DNA of 64,000 nucleotides from Sarcocystis neurona (GCA_000727475.1 KL647293.1:2616588-2680587), one strand, 5' to 3'; positions 48,401 through 61,236 are shown, counted from the first letter of the stretch. Made by a program: numbers and translations. Notes: generated from the letters alone by a model not told the origin.

Positions 48401-51400
48401 AGGGCTTGCTCTGCAGTAATGCGAGTGCGTGGGTGTCTATCGAGAAGACGAGAGATGAGGTCCTTTGCCTGGAGAGAGACGAGACACCACTCGTTGTCCG
48501 GAAACGTGTAGTGACCAATCCGCACTTTATTCATTATCCCACTATCTGAAGGCGCGTTGAACGGGGGGTAGCCGCAGAGCAAAATGTACATCATCACTCC
48601 AGCAGACCACACGTCGCATTCGGATCCGTACCGTCCCTCTAAAACCTATAAAGAAGACAGGAGAGAAGAACCAAGACGCAAAGATGGAGCAGCAGCAAGT
48701 GCACGTTAGAAGGCGACTCGACGTGAGAGAGGGAAAACGCCGCACGGCACATGCAGACACAAACAGCACCATATCCAAGATCATCCCCCAGCACCTTACA
48801 CACAGACTTCTATATACAGGTTTTGAAAGAGGAATTACGCAGTTCGCACACAAACAAATGTTTTACGAGATACAGAAAGAAGATTCAGAAAGCATCAGTG
48901 CACGAATGTCCACACATACGTGTAGCTACAAAAACGCTTTTTCCTGAAAACCGTGCAAATATAGATATCTTTACGTATATTTATATGTGTATATACGTTA
49001 TGGGTTACAAGGCTGCAGGGCGCCTATGATCCACAGTAGAAAGACGTCGATGAAGACTTAAAGAGCAGCAACAGTCCACATACAATTACACATTATTATA
49101 TATTGTGGGAAGACAAGCCACAGCGCATATCCACATACACATGTATATACATACGCAGATTGTGAACACTGTGACAAATACCCCAGCACGGAGCAACACG
49201 TATACCTGGATATTCATATGTATGCGAAGTAATCAGGTTCGGCAGACAGCGAAGGTATCAAGATCGGTAGACCAGAATAGCAGCAACGCACACATACACA
49301 TAGACACACGTGCTCGCAGGAGAAAATCGAAGACATACGCAGTCAGGGCGTCTTTAGTATTTCTATACTGGCAAATAAAGACATCTTTACGCACAGTGCT
49401 GCGGTGGTTGTAGGCGCTTGCATACTCAGCCATGTGCAGGCATACATATATATATATATATACATACACATGTATGCGGTTCGCACTTGTTGTCCAAAAT
49501 CACACGTGTGTACACAGTTGGAATCTGGACATGTATATGGTCTCAGACAAACATTTATTCATTTGACCGGGCACAGGCGCACAAGGATACATGCGGGTAG
49601 ACAGACGGACATGGACGGCAGATGCCTGTCCCCCGGATTCCGCAGAATGCGTGTACAAATACCTGCCTTCTAGTTCTCACATGCCTATGTACAGAGTCCG
49701 CGACGTGTAGACATGCCCCGTCGAAGTACACTTATACTCTACACACACCTGGCTACATCTACGTAATACCCAGATCCCCAGATAGGTACACCTCGTACAC
49801 ATGTAGACACAGGGAGAAACAGAGAGACACAGGCAGAGGCACAAACATAGTTAACCATCCATCGGTTTACAAGTAGTCACACCGGGTCAACCGTTTAACT
49901 GCGTGTCTACATGGACGGTTAGATCACTTGCGCGTAAGAGAGCACTTCGTCACATCTATGACGCCCCCCCATCCCCCTAGCAAGACAAGTGGGGTGATAG
50001 GGGGTAACAGCAACGAAGACGGAGGGAAGCACTTGTACTGAAAGAGAAACAAATGTCACCTGTGGTGAGACGTAGTAGGGAGTGCCGGCACGTGTACGCA
50101 TGGGCTGTCCAGGTCTGAAGCGTGCTGCGAGTCCAAAGTCGATGAGTTTGATAGGGCTTTCAGGATTGTTGTCGTGCAAAAAAAGGAAATTTTCAGGTTT
50201 CATGTCGCGGTGGGCGACATAGCGAGAATGGCAGTAAGCCACAGCAGCGAGGATCTGCCGCATGATTTTGCACGCAAGATCTTCGGTGAAGACACCCCGC
50301 TGCACGAGGCGATCGAACAGCTCCCCGCCAGCGCAATACTCCATCACCAGATGAAAATCCAAGGGATCCTCGAATGTTTCATACAGTCGCACGATGTTCG
50401 GGTGGTCCAGCGACTTCATAATTTCGATTTCTTGACGGAACCGGTCCGCATCTTCCACGTAGCACTTCGGGATCTTCTTCGCCGCCCGACGCGCCCCCGT
50501 CATCTTGTCAATGACCAATTTCACTTCTCCCCACGTGCCACGCCCTGAAAACTCAGACGGAAAACAAGCATGCTTCAAACCAGGCTTATACGGAAGTGCC
50601 GCATACGTACACATATATACATATATATCACTTCTTTCACGACTTTGTGCAGGCGGGATCGGTATTTGGCATAGTTGCCAAAAGAGTGCACGGGAAGATT
50701 CGTGGTAGGGAGACACAGATACGTCAACAGTACAAGCTGGCTGCAGGAGACTGTCCCCTGAGCGGAAACGGGGAGACGAACACATCCGTCTGTACGTATG
50801 AGCATGTACTCAGGCGCACGGGTAATAACTTACACATAACCGTACGTACCTTGCAGAAGACCCCAACCTTCACATCTTCCCACCTTCCAACAGTTGCCGA
50901 CGCGCGTAAATATGAAGGTGTCTGTTATATATACGGACACACACGCCGTAGTGTGACGTATCGCTTTAGACGCAGGCTCCAATGTCACTTCCCGAAAGCT
51001 TGGCAAGCGTGTTTCCGCATGCATCGGGATGAAAGTGTACACTGCTACGTACACGGAGTGTCCCGGCTGCTAAACTTCCTAGATCACAAACTTTGACGTT
51101 GTGCTTCCAGGCTTCCGCATCATTCTGAAACATTTCTGCAGATATGTCTGCCTGTCTGTATACACGACGCAGATGCAGAACGCCTCCACCATCATTTTCT
51201 GGTAATCCCGACTACCGCCTGTGCAAGCTGAACTGAACCTGATTCGCTGACGTCGGCTGGGGGCCGGTCGTAATAGCGACGAGGTAGTTATACGGCAGAG
51301 GACTCAGACGTCACCTGTTTGGGTATTCACATATATGTGCATGTACGTTGTACACAGAGGAAAACATGACGCGTGACTACAACGTATGAGACGGTTGTGG

Positions 51401-52433
51401 ACAACTTATAATCTTTCTTTGCAGCTTTATACGCGTTCCCAGCTGCACCCTGCACCAGCGGGAGGACGCTTCACCCAGACGTATGGCTCCTTTGTGGTGG
51501 TCGAGGACGGACGCCTCTCCAGCACGTACCAATGGTCTTCGAAATTGTATAGTAGGCAGTGATGGGCCTGGTATTAGCAAGGATGAAGGCGGAGCGTTTG
51601 AAAGGAATTCTCCCACTTCCACCAGCAGCTTCGTCTGCTGCTTGAGTGCTGCTGCTTGCCCTTCTGTCCTCTGCGCCACTTGTGGGCGAGTCGCACCTGT
51701 GGGGGACTCTGAAGTCTTTAACAGTCCCAACAGCGGCAGGAGAACGAGGAGATGCGGCGCCACCGTGGCTTGCCGCCGCTCCTGCCGTTCCTGCTCTTGC
51801 TCCTGGTACTGCAGGCAATTCTGCTGCTGCAGAGTTTTCTTTGCTCGCTACCAAACCAGCAGCAACCCCAGGCTGCAGCGCTGCAGAGCCCGAAGCCGCA
51901 GCAGCAGAACTTCCCACACGGGAAGATTGTTGTGGGGGCGGCTGCGCTGCTGCCGAAGCAACAGGGCCACCGGCACAGGAGGCAGCAGCAGCAGCAGCGT
52001 TCGCTGCTGATGGAGAAGCAAGTGTTGCTGCGGCATTTTTCGTGCTGCCGGCGGCCGCATGGGGTTGGTAAAACGACTCTCGCTGGACGGGGAAGAACGA
52101 AATGGAGCTGGTGGCCAGCGAACCCCATACGTTCTCAATAATAGAAGAAGTGCTGGCGGCAAGGGTAACCACGCGGTTGTGGGGCGTGGGCTCCCAGACG
52201 ATCTCTCCATGCGAACGTCGCACAATGAATTTATATTCAAGACGCAGGGGCTGAGTCTCATCGAAGAAGATATCTCCCGATCGCCAGAAGGGAAAAGAAG
52301 AAGCGTCGGTCGTCAAAACCACTGCGCTTTCTGGCTTCCAGTTCCCTACCCGCTTGTGGTTACCCACCACCATCAGCAAGTCACCAGGATACGTGACGTT
52401 GCAGCAGCACAACCATGAAGTAGCGGAAGGCAT
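45458..52433 (-). CDS. CDPK2: Calcium-dependent protein kinase with N-terminal CBM20 domain (CDPK2-like), five exons, 790 aa
   Basis: Exons 52433..51530, 50544..50060, 48645..48348, 47175..46800 and 45767..45458 join exactly in phase (2373 bp) at GT-AG sites. Residues about 8-105 form a CBM20 starch-binding domain (PGDLLMVVGNHKRVGNWKPE, then FWRSGDIFF and LRLEYKFIV). An Ala/Ser/Gln linker precedes a Ser/Thr kinase with a glycine loop split by intron 1 (ISKTIG/RGTWGEV), Lys324, gatekeeper Met369, HRDMKPEN (Asp415) and DFGLA (Asp437). Four EF-hands follow: DTEGDGVLTAEE, DMTGTGSIDYTE, DINGDGHISAQE (created by the exon 4/5 splice) and DADGDGQITFEE. In Toxoplasma, CDPK2 with this layout controls amylopectin turnover under calcium, and the same role is inferred here. 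The bulky Met gatekeeper differs from the Gly of TgCDPK1. ATG 52433 is the first Met in the frame; an upstream exon cannot be excluded. Confidence 0.93.
46679..46713 (-). pseudogene. Relic copy of the EF-hand 3 exon end inside CDPK2-like intron 4
   Basis: On the - strand ALDTSEDGYF precedes an AG and a GTACAG donor, closely matching the true end of exon 4 (VLDINGDGHI then AG and a GTACAC donor), about 120 bp downstream of it. Outgoing phase is the same (2), so it would splice in frame to exon 5. There is no usable AG acceptor just upstream, and similarity stops beyond about 12 codons, so it looks like a decayed partial exon duplication and not a used exon. Confidence 0.55.
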
Positions 52434-54942
52434 CGTTCCATCTGCTGGTGCGCTGGCTGGAAACCTCCAGCCAGCCTCCCACGACAAGGGGAGAGCAGAG
52501 GGCGACTAATGAAGCTATGTGAAGAAAAGGCGAAGACACCCACTTTGGCACATAGGCGTATAGCTACGAAACACAGCAGTGACGATGTGTGGCAGACGGC
52601 ATATGTTCTCAACCGTACGCATGTATACGTATGGGGAGACAGACAACGACGGACACAGGGAGGAAGAGTGTCACGCAGTCCCACGGCTGGAGTTAAAAAA
52701 AAAGTCAACTAGTGCTGCAGCAAGAGAAAAGGTCGCTGTACTATTTTGTCCAGGAAGAGTGGGACCGCCGGACGTTGGATTGCGTTGTAACCACACAAAA
52801 ATGGCGAAAAAGATTTCCGCAGGAGGTGACGTGCTTGTCTGGAATGTGCTACTCGTGTATATACAAGTATATTTAAGTGACTGACAGAAAGAAGCAGAAA
52901 GATAGAGTGGTTAAGTTTTACTGGTGGGTATCACGTGTGTACATAGCGTGGAGAGGTGCACGCAACAAAGCATACCATGCAGCAGTTAGTTCTACCCCAC
53001 TGCACCCATCACTAGCCATTTCTAAGGGCCAATATTATACATATTGTGCGTATGTGAATGTATATACATAAATATACATACACATTTAAATAAACAAAAG
53101 GATGTGCCGAGTACAGGCGATGGTCGATGTGCTCGGGAAAAAAGAGGTGAAGACTTGGCGTCAGCAGCTATGAAATTCTTGATACTGCGTGTTGATCTTC
53201 GTTGTTGTCAAACAAGCGACAGGGGACACAGCGAAGTCTAGGGGTGTTCAACGAAGGCACACGGACGCACAGTGCGAAGGACGAACAGTAAGCATGTTAA
53301 AAATAGACAGACGGGATGTAAAGCGGGCGCAAAGAACAACGACACATTGACCTGTGCGTAGTCGTACACCTTGTGAAACGAGAAGGCACGCGGCACACAA
53401 GTAACAACATGCGCCGACTGTTAGTGAAGGTGCACTTTTAACACGCGGCTGTGAGGAAACGCTGTGCCACCAGAAAAGACGAGGTGGTGTCTTTTCAACA
53501 GGGAGGGCAAGTAGTCCGCACCCGCAAAAAAGAATTTAAAAATTTGACTTTGTGGCCGGCACGCAAGCTACTCCCCCAGACTTAATGAGTTTGATAAGCA
53601 AGTACGGAGTTTGTGGCGACGCCGCAAGGATGCCACATGGGCTATATGCGTCCAGTTAGAGTCATAATAAATTTTTCCGCTTAATGACGCCACGCACTCT
53701 AAACGGGCATACCGGAGAGGCAAGGCAAGACGTCCGTACAATTTTAGCTGACCCTATGGACAGTGGACTCCGGCGGTGACAGGGAGTGACGGGTAATTTT
53801 GTTTGCCCTATGCGGCCACAACATCTTTTTTTTACGCAGGTGCCCCAAGGCTGGCAAAAAACGGAGCCTCCACATTGTGTAACCTCAACGGTGACGTCTG
53901 CTTGCTCAATCACTCCCGGATTTCTGATGCATACGCCTAGGCACACGACCAAAGCTTAGCAACATTACTCCCACACAAATGGGTCTACAAATTAGCAAAC
54001 GCATAACCCTCAACGAAGGATTGCACACGGACGCAGAAACACAAGGCTTTCTGACAATGGAGGAAAACCCAGACGGAGCGTGTGTAGTGCGGTGCGGCGA
54101 ACTGCGACCCGAACCACCAACCGGATGGGACAGTTGACTGCGGGCCTCCGCGCAAGCGCAGAGTACACGGTCAAGGAATCTTACGGTTTTTAATTTCTTC
54201 GTACCCAGTAACGAACGTAAGGGTTTCAGCTGAAATACGAAACTACTTTTTAGCAGTAAAAGCTAAAGAGAATAACCGACTGGTTACTCACGAGCAAAAC
54301 GCACAGGGCGAACAACCAAAAAATCACGGCTCACCGCCGAACATGCCAGACGACAAACGATAATAATAAACTAGTGGTAACAGTTGAAAGGAGCCAAAAC
54401 ACTCTGCAATGTCGACGTGACTGCAGAAGCATAAGGGACAGCAAAAAGAATTTCTACTTTAATGTCAACTATCACTGCTGAACGGACAACAGCTTGGTGA
54501 CATGCTACGCCTCCGGCACCAGCTGCACGCTGCAGCAACAATGTCATGAGGATGAACCTCGTTATCAAAGGTGTAACTGCACTCAGTTAGACGGTAGTCC
54601 AGTAGAAGCATGTACGTAAATATGTGTACGGATGCACAAAGGTACATGTATACGTAGTACACGCAATCCATAATTTGGACACCGCTCTGCATGCAATACT
54701 AACGGAAACACGAATGTATCAACATCCGTGTAACTGCAAAGTTGACTCGAGATATATGTTACATATATGCAATATACGTGGTATATTAGTTGGGAGTATT
54801 CATGTGCATGCCGCGTTCTGTATGTCCCGTAGTGTGTACGTAGGAGTGAACGCAATGTAACGAAGCTGCTGCAGTGTATCTGTATGCAAGAGGGTGTGTG
54901 AAAAAGACGCATCTCACAAATCGTCTGATCTGAAAGAGGCTC
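52434..54942. other. Intergenic, upstream of the CDPK2-like gene
   Basis: The region just upstream of 52433 should hold the CDPK2-like promoter; no motif was recognised. A - strand frame at 53950-53662 is Cys-containing (QCGGSVFCQPWGTCVKKRCC) but has no ATG and no splice support. TACATA runs occur near 53040-53090. Confidence 0.45.
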
Positions 54943-56941
54943 TTAACGCAGTTGCCATCCATCCCACTCCCGGTGCAGGGACAGAATCGCGAGTACAGCC
55001 TTGTACACAGATAGATACAGGACGTCTACGGTGAAGCCTGAGGGCTGCAATGCGTGGGTACAGGGCGTATCGTCACGAAAGAAGCCGACGAAAGCAAGAA
55101 GGTGCGCCGCCTTTTGCAGGAAGCCTGCTAAAAATAAGTACACTACAATTCTAGGCGCCGTTCTCTCGAATAAGAAGGGGGAAGGGAAGTGAATAATGAT
55201 TCAACAGCCCCGTACCCGTCCTGGTGGCTACCACTACCACTCAGTGGAGGCCACGTGAACACGAATTGGGAGAACACCCTGTATTAATATGTGCACGTAA
55301 TGGTGCGCTACCAGTACGCTTGAAAGAAGCATACTTGAGATATATGTGGTAGGTTCACTGGGAGGAAGCTTTTTTCAGAAAGAAGGCGGTACTATACTTG
55401 GGAGGGCAAATACCGTCTCTTGCTTGCCTATTATTCTAGTAAGGAACTGCGGAACGATAAGCCACGAGGTACACACAGAGAGTGGAATGAACGAGTGCTT
55501 ACAGGCTGTTGCGCTGAGGAGCAATGTAGAATGACGTACTATCGGATTTCACTCAACAGCAGCGAAACGCCAGAAACTGATGAAGGCGCACAGGCCACCG
55601 GCGGCCATAGCGACACAGAGAGCGCGGCCTCTGCTCTGGCGACCGATTAACGTTCTTCCCTGTCGTGCTGCTTCACTGCAAGAACTACGTGGGAAAAGAC
55701 ATCCCACAGTGTTCACAGCGTAGAGGCGTGAATGTTCGATTATCCCGTAGGTAATTCATTGAGGCGGATGATACACTGCACGTGTTATGCAAAGACTGCG
55801 TAGGATTGAACGCTGTCTTACCGTCTGCTTCACTGTAACTCCTTCAAACATATCTGGGGAGCTGTAATGCGCCGGGTGCTCAGGAGTGTCTGCCACTCGT
55901 TCAATTCGGGTTCGCGCAGACGTGCGCAACATAATTGTCAATTCTTGATTGCCGACCCTCTCTGCAGAATTTCGGCGGATCAATGCGAATAAACAGTCGA
56001 CACCCGAGCGCTTCCGAGAAGCAACCGCGTGGACACAACTATGGTTTGTACGTGCATCATGTATGAAGGCAGCTAGTCCTGCCACAGCAAAACCCAGTGG
56101 TGGACAGGTGAAATCAGTGACTTGCTTTTAGGATTGTATATAATGGTAGTTGCTCGCTAGACTTGGCACACGTGTACTCCGTGCTCTATCTTCCGTAGAA
56201 GCATGATACGTTTCATCTATCTCTGGCAGGCTAGGCTCGACGCGTCAAAGCCTGTCACGAAGTGGGTTGATAGTCGTAGTGGTGAGGAGCTCGCCAGCAG
56301 ACAGCGAGGCATTCTCATTGGAGCTCGACACTCTTTGAAGAAACTAACAGCAAACTAGCCTAAAAAATCGTATAACGACACACTGTCGTCGACTGTACGT
56401 ACTGCACAGCAACGTTTCCATCCGCGCTCGGCCTCCTTGCGGAGAGTCCACATGTGATCCGACGGCAGTGTCGGCGCGTCAGGGTACTGCTCCACGACTG
56501 CATGTAGTGTCACAGTAAAGGAAGAAAAGAGAATTACTTGGTGAAATGGTGACAACAAAAGAGAGATAGAGCTAGTAGACGTGGTCTACATCCTGAACAG
56601 CCCCTAGGATTCCGAGTCCTTCCTTCGCTAACACTGTCGACAGTGTGAAGAAGCCGGCATCGAAGCGAGGTGCGTGCCAACTTCGCATTCTGTCCTCGTG
56701 AAAGAAATGGCTGCGCTACTCGTTATTCGTGCCGTGGGGCGATACATTTTCGTGCAAGTCGCATGCCAGTCAAGACTTAAACCTAAAACAAAGTTCTGGT
56801 GTGGTCTTTACACGGCTGTAGTGCCACGCGTAAGCAGGTCTGTGCCCCGCATAACAGGCACAACATGTTGAAAATAGCCTGCATTTTACCGGCTTCACGT
56901 GCCGCATGGAGATCAAAGAACACCATGGCTGTCCAACACAT
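54943..56941 (-). CDS. Unknown protein, five exons, 208 aa
   Basis: Exons 56941..56890, 56497..56399, 56078..55822, 55635..55599 and 55124..54943 join in phase to 627 bp from ATG to TAA. Donors are GTAAAA, GTACAG, GTAAGA and GTGGCC. The acceptors before exons 2, 3 and 5 (CTACATGCAG, GCTGTGGCAG, TTTTTAGCAG) are good. Text pieces include MCWTAMVFFDLHAAREA, YPDAPTLPSDHMWTLRKEAE, CLFALIRRNSAERVGNQELT, YSSPDMFEGVTVKQT and, in the last exon, FLQKAAHLLAFVGFFRDD and FTVDVLYLSVYKAVLAILSL. The last exon has hydrophobic helical stretches. No family is recognised. The 37-bp fourth exon and the choice of donor GTACAG over the overlapping GTACGT in exon 2 rest on phase alone. The ATG is preceded by CAGCAG, so exon 1 could be internal. 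Confidence 0.42.
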
Positions 56942-59172
56942 CTGCTGATAGCTGTGTACTGGTCTCATTGTGGGCACCTCATTTCATCTCATGCATTTAA
57001 ACGTAATATTTTCTGTATCCCTACTGCTAGTCATATCGCTTGTGGAGTCACCCATGAACAAGTTGAGGGGACAAGAATACGCGGACAACACTGGCGTGGC
57101 GCGACTGAGTACAGCGGAGCTATGGTGCTGATTTGCTCAGGTGGGCCAAGGTTCTTTCTACAAGTCCCTGGTCTTCTGTTCCAGTTTCGACAAGTGAAAT
57201 CCGCACCTATAACCTGGGTGTGTGCAACAAGGCGCCTCTTGACGATACCGTCTCTTCTATTCCCGGATCACTTGATAAATTCGGCCCGCCTTCACACCCG
57301 GTGTGACGTGTTCCTCTGCTAGGAGGTAGATGATAGACGCTGCCCGGGATCCACGGAAACAATGGTGCCTTCCTTCACAGCGACTGCGACCGAAGAGCGT
57401 ACCATCTAGGGGATCACGTGAAGCAGGAGCTCGGTGGAGTAGCCGCTGCGATGGTAGTCGGTGTGCTTTCTTGGTTGAGAGGTCATGCATTTTGGCCTTC
57501 TGGCGAACCACCGGAATACAACTCAGTCTATGGACAACAGTCTCGTGGTGTTGCATCAAAGTAACCAGCGCAGTACCTTGGTGTCCGCAGTATGCGAATG
57601 AATGCCCACGCTGACTGCGAAGGAGACGTCACGGGCATACCTCCGAGGCTTACCTAATTCACGGAATGCGCGAACCCTTACGAGGTACGCACGTGGCTTT
57701 TCGTCGGTCAACTGTCAAAGATTCTGGCAACCTCTGGCTTCAAGAAACGTGTGCCACTTCCGGAAAGAGAGTTGCTTCTCGTCGTCTCGCTCCCTTCTTG
57801 TCAGGAGATGTCGTCGCTTTACACTCGAGTACAAGTAGCGAGGTGCGAACTTCCGCCTGGGTGCTTGCACCATTCTACACAAGGCAGAAAACTTCATGAC
57901 GGGAAATCTATTCCTGATGTTGGTGTTGTAGCGTCCCAGCGGTAGCATGAAACGTTCCACGTTGGGTGCACTGCGCTGGCAGCCCTCGTTGTCCCCAAAA
58001 GAGCCAGGTTGTTGCGGCTAGAAGCAGCGAGCTCGTTAAATTCTAACGCCGCGTGGGGGCAGGAGGCAGCGTAGGGGCTCGAGCATTGGCAGCCTGGTGC
58101 GCGTATAACAGGGACTGAAGCAGCTGTCTATGATGCAGACGCGGTCAGGGTGGGCAGTTGACTAGCTGGATGCCTCCTGTGACTTCAACGTGTAACTTGA
58201 AATTCTGGTATTTTCTCGCGAAATGGTCTGCTCAGTGGCCGACGCGGGTAGACGGAGCATTCACATCGCCTCGACTGCAGACTTGCTTTCTTTGCCGAGA
58301 ACAAGAGCCCGTCTCACACGCGGCCAGGCGTATCGCGGTTGTTCGGGACTGGCAACAAGCAGCGTTCATACATGTGGCTGACACATGGCGGTGATACGCG
58401 ACTTTATGAAACTTTCCTTGTGTGACGTGGCGGAGTTGTACGGAATATCGTCGACTTTCGAATTTCTTTGTCTGCGAAGCCATCAAGTTTGCAACGGAGA
58501 CCGTGCGCGAGCAACGTTGTTGAGTAGATGTCATTCGCAAACTAGGTGCCCCGCAGTTTACCAGAGTTTGTAGAAATTTTGTACTGCACGTGCTGACAGC
58601 CGTTGCGCAGGATTTCCATCAAACACACGTACACACAGCAGCAGACGAAGATCTACCGTGGTGTTGGACGTCTGCTCAGTCCTGTACGTTAGTCACGTGC
58701 AACTGGTTCCCAAATTTTTGCGCAGCGCATCATTCGGCGCCCAAAGGATTCTGAGTGCCTCAATCAAAATGGTGGCGACAGGCATGGTCTGCATTCGACC
58801 CGGACTGTTCGGCACCTCGTCACTGAAACACGCACCTTGTGACGAACTCTGCAGTTCACATCGATGAAAGTGCTCTGTATTGTACCCCTCCTTTATCGTT
58901 TAGCTTCTGGTACATGGTGTGGCAGACGACGCATCATACTCGGACAAAAAATACCTGGCGGAACCGGACGCGATCTGTCGCCGAAACAGATGTCGCGTCG
59001 AATGCTTTGACATATGTCCCTGTTTCCCACTACACTGTAGCTGCTAATGCCGACTACAAAAGCTTCTGTTGTACCAGTATATACACCAAAACTATTGAAC
59101 GCTCCACTCAGCGCGGCCACCGTGTCGATTCGATCATTTGTAGGCTAACAGGTAGCGAGGACAAAAAGAGAA
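56942..59172. other. No gene supported
   Basis: Repeat-poor sequence between two divergently transcribed genes, expected to hold the promoters of both. Minus-strand frames at 57257-57559 and 57715-57960 look mildly coding (RKFAPRYLYSSVKRRHLLTR) but have no ATG start and no clear exon partners. Confidence 0.4.
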
Positions 59173-61236
59173 ATGCACACCGTTCGGAAGGCGCAGGATT
59201 CTAGTGTGGGTGCCCGGGAAGCTCTTAAAAAGCGCGGAAGGGCGCGCAGAAACTCAGCGAACAGTTTAACGGCGTCACCTTGCGTCGTGGGCAGCGTTTC
59301 TGGAGTCCCCCGTCGTCGTCCACGACTGATTCAACCGCTTGATGACGCTAGCGGTCCCAAGCACGAAAAAGTGGGCACGTTTTCTACAACATCTTCGAGC
59401 GAGGGCTCTTGTATTTCGCGATCGACTGTATTTCCGGAAAGCTGCACGCCTAATAAGAGCGGCTCTCCGAAAGGCAAAGAGACTGTCTCGCAAAAAGGGG
59501 TAAATGACACAGCGAACGGGACACCACAATCACTCCAGGATAGCGGGTCCTCATTGCGCACCGGCGAAGATGTTGACCAGATCGGCCTTAAGTTACGAAA
59601 TGTAAGACAAGAACGAGTGGCAGCAACGGGTCGAACCTGTCCCCATGCAATTCTTCTGGAGGCGGCGACCTCAGACAGCTCCCAGGAATCACTTGCGAGT
59701 GCTGCACACAGAATCAACACGCAGCGCTCGCAGTTACCCAGTTTAGAAAAAGGAAGGATAAAAACTGCTCACCAGAATCTCGCTGACCGCAACTTCGTGC
59801 AGGATGCGCCACATGCATCTACTGGACTCTTCCGCATACCAAAGAACACCGTTTCAGTTGCAGTGGACGGAGATAAGTGCTGCCTAATGGCGCACGATGG
59901 CCACAACCAAGCGCCGCCTGCTAGATTTGAAGAGACAGGACACATGTCGCAGAAGTCAATAGCCTCAACTAGCGTGATACAGCTTCTGCTCGGCAAGCAG
60001 TTGCCCTCGAGCACTGCATCTGCTGTAAGCCTCTTGGAGAGTAGGTTGCGAGGGAAGCTTGTATGTTCTAACGGAGCATGCGGCACTGCAAAGCCGATAC
60101 TACCACACGATCGCGTTTCACACGAGGAAATGATCTCGAAAGGCGAGGAGCACGAAAACAGATACAATTCCGGGAGCCAGAACCACACATCGACAACAAC
60201 TGAGGGTCCTGAATCTAATGGCATTCCTTGCTGCTCCTCCAACACATCAACGCTGCAAACACACGCGGCTCCGCCGCTCTACTACACCGTGCTTACCGGC
60301 AACGGGCTGCACACAAAACAAGAGACAGCGGGGAATCTAGTATCTTTCGAAGAAGAGGTGGACCATGAGAACTACCCTGTCGTAAAGGGCGTTTCTCGAG
60401 ACAACACGAAGAAGAGATGGGCTGTGTACTGGAAGGGTAGTCGGAAGTACTTCTATGACAAGTGCTACGCAGATTGCCACCAGGCATATCTGAGCGCGGT
60501 AGAGTTTCGCCGCCAAGCAAAAGCGTGCAACGCACCCGGGGCGGCTCCGAAAAAACCAGCCCTACAAAGCGATTTCTACCTTCCAGCACCAGCGTCCTCA
60601 TTCCGTTTCACGTCCTACTCGCCTGCGATAACTAGTTTTCCATTAGCGCCTTCAACTCCTCCAGCCTTCCCTACGCGTGAGACATCGTCACCTTGCGCAG
60701 GACTCCTAGCAAAGTGCGGTCCTACTGCGACGACCTTATCGGCGGAAGTGCCCGAACATCAAGTTCTCGGATCTGCTCGCAACTCCGACCTTTCCGTGTC
60801 CTACAACGACAGGGAACCCGCAGGTTCCCGGACTGACCCTGATCCATGCATAAGCAGCCCGACCACGGCGGACTCGTGCGACAACCTCACTGACACCCTT
60901 CAGGTATATCGGTGCGCGGTAATCATCCTGTTGCAAGATTTGTTGTACGAGGTATTGCCTCCTCGTATTATTGCACTTGGCCCTGCACGGCGAACATCCC
61001 TTCCTGAACCCCCTTTGAGGGCGCGCGCCGAAGAGAGGTTCCTGAGCGCGTCTCTCTTGTTGCTCCAGCGCACCCTCCAAGGTCACATCGCAAAAGCTGA
61101 ACGAGGAGGAGAAGAGGACTTGAATCAACTGCTGTTGATTCTGATGCCCTCGTTAGATAGACAGCTTTTACCGAGTGAGCTGCCCCGCGAGTTACAACAG
61201 ACTATGCTTTTGCAGCTGACCACTCTCCGCCTTTGA
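59173..61236 (+). CDS. ApiAP2 family transcription factor with C-terminal ACDC domain, 687 aa
   Basis: A single uninterrupted frame from ATG 59173 (AAGAGAAATGC) to TGA. Residues about 1-390 are low-complexity, Ser/Gln/Arg-rich and probably disordered. Residues about 395-455 are one AP2/ERF-type DNA-binding domain: three-strand sheet text YPVVKGVSRDNTKKRWAVYW and GSRKYFYDKCY, then the helix CHQAYLSAVEFRRQAK. A Pro/Ser-rich spacer follows, and residues about 575-687 form an ACDC domain (AP2-coincident, at the C-terminus): LQVYRCAVIILLQDLLYEVL ... FLSASLLLLQRTLQGHI ... LILMPSLDRQLLPSELPREL. ApiAP2 proteins are the main sequence-specific transcription factors of Apicomplexa and act in the nucleus; the target of this one cannot be inferred. 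A 5' non-coding or short coding exon upstream is possible. Confidence 0.88.
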   Translation: MHTVRKAQDSSVGAREALKKRGRARRNSANSLTASPCVVGSVSGVPRRRPRLIQPLDDASGPKHEKVGTFSTTSSSEGSCISRSTVFPESCTPNKSGSPKGKETVSQKGVNDTANGTPQSLQDSGSSLRTGEDVDQIGLKLRNVRQERVAATGRTCPHAILLEAATSDSSQESLASAAHRINTQRSQLPSLEKGRIKTAHQNLADRNFVQDAPHASTGLFRIPKNTVSVAVDGDKCCLMAHDGHNQAPPARFEETGHMSQKSIASTSVIQLLLGKQLPSSTASAVSLLESRLRGKLVCSNGACGTAKPILPHDRVSHEEMISKGEEHENRYNSGSQNHTSTTTEGPESNGIPCCSSNTSTLQTHAAPPLYYTVLTGNGLHTKQETAGNLVSFEEEVDHENYPVVKGVSRDNTKKRWAVYWKGSRKYFYDKCYADCHQAYLSAVEFRRQAKACNAPGAAPKKPALQSDFYLPAPASSFRFTSYSPAITSFPLAPSTPPAFPTRETSSPCAGLLAKCGPTATTLSAEVPEHQVLGSARNSDLSVSYNDREPAGSRTDPDPCISSPTTADSCDNLTDTLQVYRCAVIILLQDLLYEVLPPRIIALGPARRTSLPEPPLRARAEERFLSASLLLLQRTLQGHIAKAERGGEEDLNQLLLILMPSLDRQLLPSELPRELQQTMLLQLTTLRL

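Noticed and set aside
52434..52487. Extension of the CDPK2-like first exon upstream of ATG 52433
   Set aside because: The frame is open to 52487 but begins with TTG, not ATG; the first Met lies just before the CBM20 domain, which is a sensible start.
57339..57422. Minus-strand mini-frame starting MVRSSVAVAVKEGTIVSVDP
   Set aside because: Only 27 codons, overlapped by another open frame, with no family and no neighbouring exon in phase.
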